A DNA stretch of 10,963 bases from SZUA-430 sp044375275 (GTDB taxonomy: Bacteria > Pseudomonadota > Alphaproteobacteria > Micropepsales > Micropepsaceae), in the NCBI GenBank assembly GCA_044375275.1, contig JBILMZ010000116.1, positions 1-10,963 of the forward strand, in the 5' to 3' direction. Positions 1 through 6,184 of this stretch are shown here, piece by piece (position 1 is the stretch's first letter; the number at the start of each line of letters is the position of its first letter). Below the pieces are notes generated by a model that saw nothing but the letters and a program-made list of their open reading frames with translations, was not told the DNA's origin and made no database searches. The translations under genes were made by a program, and so were the position numbers.

Positions 1-226
1 GCGTGACGTGAGGGCGGGCGACGAAATCGTGGTGACGGATGCACGAGGTGCCGTGACCCGGTACCGTACCACGCACTCTCTCATTGTTCATCCGGGTGCG
101 TCGGGCATTGCGACGGGCGGACGGCGCGCGCGCCTGGCCCTGGTAACATGTTTTCCGTTTGACGCCGTGGCCCGGGCCGACTTGCGTTACGTCGTGTTTG
201 CGGAGGCTGATGAGCCGCGACACTGA
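1..226 (+). CDS. Class GN sortase (C-terminal part, 5' end off the window)
   Basis: This is the last 74 or so residues of a sortase, a membrane-anchored cysteine transpeptidase that cleaves a sorting signal on an exported partner protein. The frame is open from base 2 to the TGA at 224-226. Visible landmarks are the GDEIVVTD beta-strand region, the active-site cysteine in LALVTCFPFD, and the conserved arginine in LRYVV about 13 residues later. Both match the TLxTC...R core of the family. The catalytic histidine and the N-terminal membrane anchor lie upstream of the window. The LVTCFPFDA form points to the gram-negative (class GN, 'marine') sortases, which are usually encoded beside one large VIT/von Willebrand-type target protein. 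That partner is not visible and would be expected to the left. The GTG at 8 is internal and not the real start. Family assignment is fairly sure; the substrate is unknown. Confidence 0.82.
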   Translation, partial: RDVRAGDEIVVTDARGAVTRYRTTHSLIVHPGASGIATGGRRARLALVTCFPFDAVARADLRYVVFAEADEPRH

Positions 227-248
227 TTGCTCTTTTGAGCGCGGCCGG

Positions 249-627
249 ATGATGCCAAAGCGGTGGGATGAGCACACACGCCTCTCGCCGTTGGCCTCAG
301 GCCGCCTTGGCGGGCAGACGACGCGACACGATGCAAACTTCAACTCCTTCTTCGGAGGCTACACGGCAGCGTGCCTCTTGCGGGCCGTGATGGATCATCC
401 GCAGCTTCCTGGTTCGTCCGAAAATGGTGGCGACAGGGACGGTTACGCTGACGAAGTACTTCCACGGCAATGGGGAAGCCATGGCGGCCCAAAGCACGGA
501 CCCGCTGCTGTGCATCGCGGATGCCCATGTGTTCAATGATGGCTTCGCGGACCGGCTTGCTTATCTCTGGGGCAAGGACGGAAAACTGCTGGCGACCTCA
601 CAGCAAATTGTCTGGTACAAGGCGTAG
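249..627 (+). pseudogene. Acyl-CoA thioesterase-like gene, internally deleted and frameshifted
   Basis: Two pieces of one hotdog-fold thioesterase (4HBT_3 / TesB-like family) lie in different frames. The N-terminal piece starts at ATG 249 or 252 (MPKRWDEHTRLSPL). It carries the family hallmark FGGYTAACLLRAVMDHP, ending near 401 in the frame of position 249. The C-terminal piece is in the next frame, from about 391-400 to the TAG at 625-627. It reads RSFLVRPK, GTVTLTKYFHG, MAAQ, then FNDGF and the closing LLATSQQIVWYK, typical of the end of this family. Intact members are about 260-270 residues; here about 50 plus 76 remain, so roughly 130-140 residues of the centre are gone and the frame is shifted. 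The junction falls within about 390-412. The shift is directly visible; the family call rests on recognised motifs. It is almost certainly non-functional. A bad assembly is the alternative. Confidence 0.75.
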
Positions 628-675
628 GCTGCCCGTTCAGTCTTGCGGCCGCCGGGGCGATGGACAGGCTTCATT

Positions 676-744
676 ATGTCCCTAAAAGGTGATGATGCCG
701 AGGCGGCGGTGCGGAAGTGGGTGATGGGGACGGTGAAGAACTAA
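676..744 (+). pseudogene. Short open frame, possible 3' scrap of a decayed gene
   Basis: A 22-codon frame runs from ATG 676 to TAA 742-744 and ends AEAAVRKWVMGTVKN, which looks like a charged amphipathic C-terminal helix. In the frame ending just before it (TGA at 691-693) one reads MDRLHYVPKR, so the two could be neighbouring parts of one decayed coding sequence split by a frameshift. No ribosome-binding site stands out. I do not recognise the parent gene. It lies between the deleted thioesterase and the inverted-repeat element, which fits a zone of gene decay. It may equally be chance. Confidence 0.25.
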
Positions 745-748
745 TACC

Positions 749-864
749 TGTCATCCCGGCCGAGCGAAGCGAGAGCCGGGACCCAGTGTCCAGGGTGCGA
801 TGCGTTGCTCTGGGTCCCGTGTCTGCGCTGCAGCATTGCATGCTGCAGTTCGCACGGGATGACA
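749..864. repeat. Nested inverted-repeat intergenic element (TGTCATCCCG...CGGGATGACA)
   Basis: A 116-bp element is bounded by perfect 10-bp inverted ends (749-758 and 855-864). Three further hairpins sit inside: TCCCGGC at 754-760 with GCCGGGA at 775-781; CGGGACCCAG at 777-786 with CTGGGTCCCG at 810-819; and CTGCAGCAT at 828-836 with ATGCTGCAG at 840-848 (9-bp arms, 3-nt loop). The opening GTCATCCCGGCCGAGCG and the GCCGGGACCCAG motif resemble dispersed intergenic repeats found in many copies in alphaproteobacterial genomes. It lies 10 bp past the stop of the minus-strand outer-membrane gene, so it could act as that gene's transcript end or 3' stabiliser. No coding potential is seen. Only one copy is in this window, so multicopy status is inferred. 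Confidence 0.75.
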
Positions 865-874
865 AAGCGTGGGG

Positions 875-1489
875 TTAGAACACCAACCCCAACCGCAAAC
901 GCACTTCGTCGGTTTCCAGGGACACGTTGGCTGAGGGAGCGCCAAGATCGACGTCGGCGTCGCCGTAGTCGGAGTGGCGGTACTCGATGCCGAGCCGCAG
1001 GGAGTCGGCGAGCTGGATTTCACTGCCGACGCCAACCGTGTAGCCGCTCAGTGTCCTGCTGGCGCTGAAGCCACCCACTTCGTTCGTATCAGTCGCGATA
1101 TAGCCGAGCGCTATGCCCGCCGTGCCATAGAGCAGTACCGGTCCGAGCGCCACGCCCGCGCGGCCACGCAGCGATGTCATGAGTTCCACATCGAAAGTGC
1201 ATTCGATGAGCACGTCGCAGGTGGCGTTGTCGCTGAGGTCCGGAAAGGACAGGTCGCCTTCGAGGCCCAGCACGAGGCCGGCGAGGTCGACGCCGTAGCC
1301 TGCATAGACCGAGAAGCTTCCGCCTTCAGGAGAGAGTGCCGGGTCGCCGGGGGCTCCACCTTGATCCCACGCGTCATTCGCGTCGGCGTATCCCATGGCG
1401 ACGCCCAGATAGCCGCCGGTCCAGTCTGTGGCGTGTGCCGTGCCGGCAAGGACGAGGGAAAGTGTGGCAGCCAGGCCAATCAGGCGCAT
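875..1489 (-). CDS. Outer-membrane beta-barrel protein (OmpA-like/porin family, PF13505 type)
   Basis: A 204-residue exported protein. Residues 1-20 form a clear signal peptide (MRLIGLAATLSLVLAGTAHA) with likely cleavage before TDW. The mature protein opens WTGGYLGVAMGY, the usual first strand of small alphaproteobacterial surface barrels. It then alternates glycine- and aromatic-rich strands (VYAGYGVDLAGLVLGLEGDL, LRGRAGVALGPVLLYGTAGIALGY, SLRLGIEYRHSDYG) with polar loops, and ends in phenylalanine (RLRLGLVF), the outer-membrane assembly signal. Cys91 and Cys97 are close enough for a loop disulfide, which is less usual in this family. About 180 mature residues suits an eight-stranded barrel. 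The start ATG is followed at once by the signal peptide, so the start is reliable. It diverges from the flavoprotein gene and ends beside the inverted-repeat element. The exact role (structural, adhesion or small pore) cannot be read from sequence. Confidence 0.85.
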   Translation of the reverse strand: MRLIGLAATLSLVLAGTAHATDWTGGYLGVAMGYADANDAWDQGGAPGDPALSPEGGSFSVYAGYGVDLAGLVLGLEGDLSFPDLSDNATCDVLIECTFDVELMTSLRGRAGVALGPVLLYGTAGIALGYIATDTNEVGGFSASRTLSGYTVGVGSEIQLADSLRLGIEYRHSDYGDADVDLGAPSANVSLETDEVRLRLGLVF

Positions 1490-1585
1490 GCGAATTGAAC
1501 CCCGTGTTTGTCGCTGGACGTCCGCCCTGGGCGCGAATCAGCTTTGTAGTTGACTAAGCTTGCCCAGTTCATCAGGTACACGTCC

Positions 1586-2797
1586 ATGACCGCTTTTGTT
1601 GTTATTGGTGGAGGACCGGCGGGTCTTTTCGCCGCCGAACTGCTTAGCGCACACGGACAAAGCGTGGCGCTCTATGACCGCATGCCCAGCGTGGGGCGAA
1701 AATTCCTCATGGCGGGGCGCGGTGGGCTGAACCTGACCCATAGCGAAGCGCTCGTGCTGTTCAAGGAGCGCTATGGGGAGAGGCACGATTGGATGGGGCG
1801 CCTCGTCGAGCAGTTTCGACCGTCTGCGCTGGTGGCCTGGGCGGAGGGCCTCGGACAGGAGCTGTTCATGGGCACCAGCGGGCGCATGTTTCCGAAAGTC
1901 ATGAAGGCCTCACCACTGTTGCGGGCCTGGCTCAAACGCCTGTCGTCGCAGGGTGTCACGTTCCATCCCAACCAGTCCTGGGAGGGCTGGGATGAGACAG
2001 GAGCGTTGATGTTCAGGGACGGCGACGGTGTCGTGTCCCGTGTCGTGGCGCAGGCCGTCGTCCTGGCGCTGGGTGGTGCGAGTTGGCCGCGGCTCGGGTC
2101 GAATGCCGCGTGGGTTCCGCTCCTGGAGGCGCGCGGCGTGCGGGTGAATCCGTTCAGGCCCTCCAATGCGGGCTTTGACGTCTCCTGGACGCCGATGTTT
2201 CGAGAGCGCTTTGCGGGAGCGCCGCTCCAGGGGGCGTCCTATTCGTTTGGTGGCCAGCGCGTGCGCGGGGAAACCGTCATCACCGGCTATGGCATCGAGG
2301 GAGGCGCGATCTATGCGCTGAGTGCCACGTTGCGTGACGAGATCGCGCGTGTGGGTCATGCCGATCTCATTGTCGACCTCAGGCCCGAGATGCCCGTGCA
2401 GATGTTGCGCCAGAGGCTGGATCGTCCGCGTGGGGGAGACAGCCTCTCGAACCACCTGCGCAAGAGCCTCCGGCTGGCGCCCGTCGGGGTGAGCCTCTTG
2501 CGTGAGGCCTATGGAGACCAGCTCTCGCAGGATCCGCTGGCGCTGGCGACGCAGCTGAAGAAGGTAGCGATCAGGCTCTGCGGGGTTCAGGGGCTTGAGC
2601 GGGCGATTTCGTCGGCGGGCGGGGTTGACGTGGCCGAACTCGATGACGGGCTGATGCTGCGGCGGGTGCCGGGCGTGTTCGTGGCCGGCGAGATGATCGA
2701 TTGGGAGGCGCCGACGGGTGGCTATCTCCTGCAGGGCTGTTTTGCCACGGCACATGCTGCAGCCCGGGGTGCCCTTGCGGCGTCTGGTGCAGGGTGA
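1586..2797 (+). CDS. HI0933/TIGR03862-type FAD-dependent flavoprotein
   Basis: A 403-residue flavoprotein of the HI0933 (YhiN-like) family, closest to the TIGR03862 subgroup, whose reaction is not established. Residues 3-13 (AFVVIGGGPAG) form the N-terminal Rossmann FAD-binding motif. Family signatures follow: RKFLMAGRGGLNLTHSE at 38-54, GTSGRMFPKVMKASPLLRAW at about 96-115, TGYGIEGGAIYALSA in the middle, and the C-terminal FAD-contact segment VFVAGEMIDWEAPTGGYLLQG. Length is normal. I chose ATG 1586 because the Rossmann strand begins immediately after it and an AGG lies about 10 bases upstream. A TTG at 1550 is also in frame but would add 12 residues of no family character. A TTGACT box at 1550-1555 in the divergent gap could be a -35 element, without a convincing -10. 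Some relatives are annotated as aminoacetone oxidase; I would not commit to that. Confidence 0.9.
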   Translation: MTAFVVIGGGPAGLFAAELLSAHGQSVALYDRMPSVGRKFLMAGRGGLNLTHSEALVLFKERYGERHDWMGRLVEQFRPSALVAWAEGLGQELFMGTSGRMFPKVMKASPLLRAWLKRLSSQGVTFHPNQSWEGWDETGALMFRDGDGVVSRVVAQAVVLALGGASWPRLGSNAAWVPLLEARGVRVNPFRPSNAGFDVSWTPMFRERFAGAPLQGASYSFGGQRVRGETVITGYGIEGGAIYALSATLRDEIARVGHADLIVDLRPEMPVQMLRQRLDRPRGGDSLSNHLRKSLRLAPVGVSLLREAYGDQLSQDPLALATQLKKVAIRLCGVQGLERAISSAGGVDVAELDDGLMLRRVPGVFVAGEMIDWEAPTGGYLLQGCFATAHAAARGALAASGAG

Positions 2798-2814
2798 TGG
2801 TGGTGTGTCCCCTG

Positions 2815-2844
2815 TTTTCAAGTCAACGCCTGTCGGGTTATAGA
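2815..2844 (+). promoter_or_regulatory. Weak candidate sigma-70-type promoter for the DUF3297 gene
   Basis: TTTTCA at 2815-2820 and TATAGA at 2839-2844 are separated by 18 bases, each matching 4 of 6 consensus positions. They lie in the 73-bp gap after the flavoprotein stop and 27 bp before the DUF3297 start. This is pattern matching only; read-through from the flavoprotein gene is equally possible because no terminator is visible between them. Confidence 0.3.
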
Positions 2845-2870
2845 GACGGCACTAACGGGAGACCCTGACC

Positions 2871-3116
2871 ATGTCCGACACACTGCCAGACCGCCTTTGC
2901 GCCACGCCGGACAGTCCGTTCTTCAACGAAGAGCTGCTCGCGCGCGGCATCGGGATCATGTTCAACGGCGTCGAGAAGACGAACGTGGAAGAGTATTGCG
3001 TCAGCGAAGGCTGGGTGCGGATTGCCGTCGGCACGGGTCGTGACCGCAAGGGCAACCCGATGACCGTCAAGCTCAAGGGCACGGTCGAGCCGTTCCTGAA
3101 GCCGGTTGGCGCCTAG
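2871..3116 (+). CDS. DUF3297 family protein
   Basis: An 81-residue soluble protein matching the DUF3297 (PF11730) family along its whole length: a MSDTLPDRL opening, PDSPFFNEELLARGIGI, then the family core GVEKTNVEEYCVSEGWVRI and the basic stretch DRKGNPMTVKLKG near the end. It has no signal peptide, membrane segment or catalytic motif I can name. The family is widespread in proteobacteria with no settled function. The ATG at 2871 has a GGGAGA about 9 bases upstream. Its TAG stop at 3114-3116 shares the palindrome CTAG (3113-3116) with the stop of the convergent kinase gene, so the two genes overlap by their stop codons and no terminator can lie between them. Confidence 0.9.
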   Translation: MSDTLPDRLCATPDSPFFNEELLARGIGIMFNGVEKTNVEEYCVSEGWVRIAVGTGRDRKGNPMTVKLKGTVEPFLKPVGA

Positions 3117-4132
3117 CGCCTGACGTCCTGCACCGCGCCATCGGCAGCGAGTGCCACAGCGCGTTCGTCCAGTGTCAGGAAGTCCCCGGGGATCGAGTGT
3201 TTCAGCACTGAGGCGGCATGTGCGAAACGCAGCGTGGATTCAGGCTTCATGCCGCGACGCATGCCATGGATCACGCCGGCGGCGAAGGCGTCTCCGGTGC
3301 CAATCCTGTCGATAATGCCGCGCAGGCTGACGGGCGACACCTCGTGATGTGCGTCTCGCAGGTAGAGATGGGCTCCGTAGTCATGATCGTCGGGCGAATT
3401 CACCGTTCGGGTCGTGCATGCGATGGCCTGCAGGCGGGGAAACACTTCAAAGGCGGCTGCGGCTGCGCGGCGTGTACGTTCCGGCCGCGTGGCGCCGTCG
3501 AATGTCCGGTTCAGGATGAGTGACATATCCCGTTCGTCACCCATGAATATCGTCGTGCTTTCGAGCATCGCCCGGAGGATGGCGGGTGCCTCGCTTTCCC
3601 AGCCTTGCCAGAGCTTTGACCGGTAATTGCCATCATAGGATACCTGCTTGCCGCCGGCTGCAGCCTTGCGCATGGCGCTGATCGTGGCATCGGCGCAATT
3701 GCGTCCCAGCGCAGGCGTCACGCCGGAGACGTGGAACCAGTTCGTGTTTGCGAGTTGCGTATCCAGATCCTGAATTTCCGGCTCGAGCGCGAAGCATGAA
3801 CCTTTCCGGTCATATTCGACTTCGGTGGCGCGCCGCACGGCGCCTGGTACGAGGTAAAGCACGCCCATGCGTCCCTGCTGGCGCCGGATGGAAGACGTGT
3901 TGACGCCATGACGGCGGAGTTCGGCGATGGCGGCATTGCCGACGAAGCTGTCGGGGACGGCGGTGAGCATTGTCGTCTTGTGGCCGAAGCCCGCCAGGGC
4001 AACAGCGACATTTGCTTCCGCACCAGCGATGGTGACGCGCAGATCCGGGGACTGCATGAAAAGTTCGTGGCGGGGTGGCGCGAGGCGCAGCAGGATTTCG
4101 CCGTAGCAGAGGATCGAGGGATCAGGGTGCAT
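3113..4132 (-). CDS. kdgK: PfkB-family sugar kinase, probable 2-dehydro-3-deoxygluconokinase
   Basis: A 339-residue ribokinase-fold (PfkB) kinase, probably phosphorylating 2-keto-3-deoxygluconate to KDPG to feed the Entner-Doudoroff aldolase. The N-terminus has ILCYGEILLRLAPP and GAEANVAVALAGFG (about 35-50), typical substrate-side motifs of KDG kinases. YDGNYRSKLW at 166-175 matches the family's D-x-N-Y-R-x-K-L-W signature. DRIGTGDAFAAG at 275-286 is the second PfkB signature, with Asp281 as the expected catalytic base. Length is normal. The start CAT at 4130-4132 (minus) leads directly into the first strand, with a GGA about 9 bases upstream and a plausible promoter at 4162-4189. No uronate or Entner-Doudoroff genes lie beside it, so the substrate call rests on motifs alone. 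Another PfkB sugar kinase is possible. Its stop is shared with the DUF3297 gene in a CTAG palindrome. Confidence 0.82.
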   Translation of the reverse strand: MHPDPSILCYGEILLRLAPPRHELFMQSPDLRVTIAGAEANVAVALAGFGHKTTMLTAVPDSFVGNAAIAELRRHGVNTSSIRRQQGRMGVLYLVPGAVRRATEVEYDRKGSCFALEPEIQDLDTQLANTNWFHVSGVTPALGRNCADATISAMRKAAAGGKQVSYDGNYRSKLWQGWESEAPAILRAMLESTTIFMGDERDMSLILNRTFDGATRPERTRRAAAAAFEVFPRLQAIACTTRTVNSPDDHDYGAHLYLRDAHHEVSPVSLRGIIDRIGTGDAFAAGVIHGMRRGMKPESTLRFAHAASVLKHSIPGDFLTLDERAVALAADGAVQDVRR

Positions 4133-4161
4133 TGATGGATTCCACAGGTCAGCGGTGATGC

Positions 4162-4189
4162 TTATAGCATGATTGGCGGATTGGTCAGG
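4162..4189 (-). promoter_or_regulatory. Candidate promoter for the kdgK-like gene, with a small palindrome over the -10
   Basis: On the minus strand CTGACC (plus 4184-4189) and TATAAG (plus 4162-4167) are spaced by 16 bases, with TATAAG matching 5 of 6 consensus positions. The ATG at 4132 would then have a leader of about 20-25 nt. The -10 sits inside a perfect 5-bp inverted repeat, ATGCT-TAT-AGCAT (4159-4171). That could be a repressor site, but it is short enough to be chance. Confidence 0.45.
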
Positions 4190-4275
4190 TTTCGTGTGGG
4201 CCTGCGCTGCTTGGCGGCCTTGAAGCGACGCACCGGTTTGGGGTAGGACGCAGGCCTCAAGTGTGAAAGGTTGCC

Positions 4276-5478
4276 ATGACTGCCGAACTCAAAGCCGTGC
4301 CCCAGGATGGATTGTTTGCCGGGCTCAAGGCCCAGCCTGCCGATGCGCTGCTGGCGGTCATGAATGAATGCCGGGCGGATCCGCGACCGCACAAGATTGA
4401 TCTCACGGTCGGCATGTTTCGCACGCCGGAAGGCGTGACGCCGGTCATGCGCTGCGTGAAGGCTGCGGAGAAGTGGCTTCTCGAGCACCAGTCGACGAAG
4501 GGTTACATGGGGTCGGAGGGCGACCTGGCCTTTGTGGAACTGCTCAAGCCGCTGCTGTTCAAGGGTTCCTTGCAGACGGATGCCCGCGTGACGGGCGTCC
4601 AGACGCCGGGTGGTACCGGTGCCATTCGCCTCGCCGGTGATCTTGTCACCGCGTCAGGACGCGACTGCACGGTGTGGCTGGGGCTGCCGACCTGGGGCAA
4701 TTACCGGCCGCTGTTCTCGGCCTCGCGGCTGAAGGTGGAGACCTATGCCTGCTTCGACGTGGCGACGCAGGTGCAGGATTTCGATGCGGTGATGGCGGCG
4801 CTCGGACGCGCGCGCACCGGGGACATCTTCGTGCTGCAGGCCAGCTGCACGAACCCGACGGGCGTTTCGTTTACGCCTGACGAGTGGAAGCGCATTGCAT
4901 CGACGCTGGCGACGCGTGGTGTCATTCCGCTGCTCGACGTGGCCTATCAGGGCCTCGGCAAGGGCTTCGATGAAGATGTGGCCAGCGTGCAGACGGTGCT
5001 TGGCGCGGTCGAGGAGGCGCTCATCGCCTATTCGTGCGACAAGAATTTCGGCGTCTATCGTGATCGCGTCGGGGCCATGTTTGCCGTGACGAAGTCGGCC
5101 GCGGCGGCGCAGCTGGTTATGTCGAATCTCATGTCGCTGGCGCGGGCGAACTGGTCGATGCCGTCGGATCACGGTGCGGCTGCCGTTCGATATGTGCTGG
5201 AAACGCCGGCCTTGAAGAAGGACTGGCTTGCGGAAGTCGAGAGCATGAGGTTGCGCGTCAGTGACAACCGGCAGCGCCTCGCTAGCACGGATGCGCGTTT
5301 CGCGCCGGTCGGTCGACAGGAAGGCATGTTCAGCATGCTCAGTCTCGAGCCTGCAGCCATCGCACGGTTGAAGACGGAGCATGCGATTTACATGGCGGGG
5401 ACAGGGCGCATCAACGTTGCCGGGTTCCGTGGCGATGACATTGAACGCTTTGCTGCCGCGGTACTGTCGGTCAGCTAG
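4276..5478 (+). CDS. Aspartate/aromatic amino acid aminotransferase (class I, AspC/TyrB type)
   Basis: A 400-residue PLP enzyme of the AspC/TyrB subfamily (subgroup I-alpha), moving amino groups between aspartate or aromatic amino acids and 2-oxoglutarate in the cytoplasm. Landmarks match E. coli AspC numbering to within a few residues until near the C-terminus: Trp140 in PTWGNY, Asn193 in CTNPTG, Asp221 and Tyr224 in DVAYQG, Lys256 (Schiff-base lysine) in DKNFGVYRDRVG, Arg264 in the same block, and Arg378 in GRINVAGF for the substrate carboxylate. One oddity: the residue before the lysine is Asp255, where AspC has Ser257, a PLP-phosphate contact. Ser253 is kept. The ATG at 4276 has GAAAGG about 8 bases upstream. 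Its TAG stop shares CTAG (5475-5478) with lipB on the other strand. Aspartate versus aromatic preference cannot be decided here. Confidence 0.9.
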   Translation: MTAELKAVPQDGLFAGLKAQPADALLAVMNECRADPRPHKIDLTVGMFRTPEGVTPVMRCVKAAEKWLLEHQSTKGYMGSEGDLAFVELLKPLLFKGSLQTDARVTGVQTPGGTGAIRLAGDLVTASGRDCTVWLGLPTWGNYRPLFSASRLKVETYACFDVATQVQDFDAVMAALGRARTGDIFVLQASCTNPTGVSFTPDEWKRIASTLATRGVIPLLDVAYQGLGKGFDEDVASVQTVLGAVEEALIAYSCDKNFGVYRDRVGAMFAVTKSAAAAQLVMSNLMSLARANWSMPSDHGAAAVRYVLETPALKKDWLAEVESMRLRVSDNRQRLASTDARFAPVGRQEGMFSMLSLEPAAIARLKTEHAIYMAGTGRINVAGFRGDDIERFAAAVLSVS

Positions 5479-6137
5479 GCTTCAGGCACGACAGGGCCAA
5501 ACACGTCCTCGAACGCCGCCTTCATGGCGAGGTCGACATCATTCATCGTGGCGGTAAGGCCGAGTTGCGCGAGGCTGGTCACGCCAAAGGCGGAAATCCC
5601 GCAGGGGATGATGCCGGTGAAGTGATCGAGATCGGGGTCTACGTTCAGCGAGACGCCGTGAAACGAGATGCCCTTGCGCACGCGAATGCCGAGCGCTGCA
5701 ATCTTGTCCTCGCGTCCGCCCGGTCTGGCTATCCAGATTCCGACGCGGCCCTCGCGCCGCTCGCCGCGCAGGTTGAAATGCGCGAGCGTGCGGATCAGCC
5801 ACTCTTCAAGGTCATGGACGAAGCGCCGAACGTCGTTGGCGCGCTGGCGCAGGTCGAGCATCACGTAACCCACGCGCTGTCCCGGACCGTGATAGGTGAA
5901 CTGTCCGCCGCGACCGGTTGGATAGACGGGAAAGCGGTCGGGCGTGAGAAGATCTTCCTGGCGCGCGCTTGTCCCCGCCGTATAGAGGGGAGGGTGCTCG
6001 AGCAGCCAGACCAGTTGTGGCTGGCGGCCGGCGTGGATTTCCTCGACCCGTCGCTCCATGAACCCAAGCGCGTCGGGGTAGTCGACCGGGTGGTCGCTGG
6101 TCTTCCAGGCTATCATTTCCGGGGATTTAACGATCAC
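5475..6137 (-). CDS. lipB: Lipoyl(octanoyl) transferase LipB
   Basis: LipB moves octanoate from octanoyl-acyl carrier protein onto a lysine of lipoyl domains (pyruvate and 2-oxoglutarate dehydrogenases, glycine cleavage H protein), the first step of lipoate assembly. From the chosen start the protein has 220 residues, normal for the family. It shows WLLEHPPLYTAGTSA (44-58), the signature RGGQFTYHGPGQRVGYVMLDL (76-96), the catalytic Lys145 in KIAALGIRV, and the acyl-carrying Cys179 in GIIPCGISAFGV. I prefer the GTG at 6137-6135, which has a TGAG about 6 bases upstream. The ATG at 6116-6114 (MIAWKTSD) is possible but has a GGA almost touching it. A longer frame back to 6245 would run into the divergent FliN-like gene and adds no family sequence. 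Its stop is shared with the aminotransferase gene in CTAG. Function is very secure; the start is moderately so. Confidence 0.93.
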   Translation of the reverse strand: MIVKSPEMIAWKTSDHPVDYPDALGFMERRVEEIHAGRQPQLVWLLEHPPLYTAGTSARQEDLLTPDRFPVYPTGRGGQFTYHGPGQRVGYVMLDLRQRANDVRRFVHDLEEWLIRTLAHFNLRGERREGRVGIWIARPGGREDKIAALGIRVRKGISFHGVSLNVDPDLDHFTGIIPCGISAFGVTSLAQLGLTATMNDVDLAMKAAFEDVFGPVVPEA

Positions 6138-6184
6138 GTAAGGCTCAGGCCCTATTGTTTGGACGGACAAGCCGGGAACACCCC

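Noticed and set aside
974..1498. A 174-codon plus-strand frame across the barrel gene
   Set aside because: The minus-strand frame has a signal peptide, barrel strands and terminal Phe; the plus frame has none of these and no usable ribosome-binding site.
1910..2821. A 303-codon open frame on the minus strand opposite the flavoprotein
   Set aside because: Composition is dominated by Arg, His and Pro and it covers a well-conserved flavoprotein gene; no independent support for coding.
4654..5382. A 242-codon minus-strand frame within the aminotransferase
   Set aside because: Shadow of the aminotransferase; Arg/His-rich with no motif.
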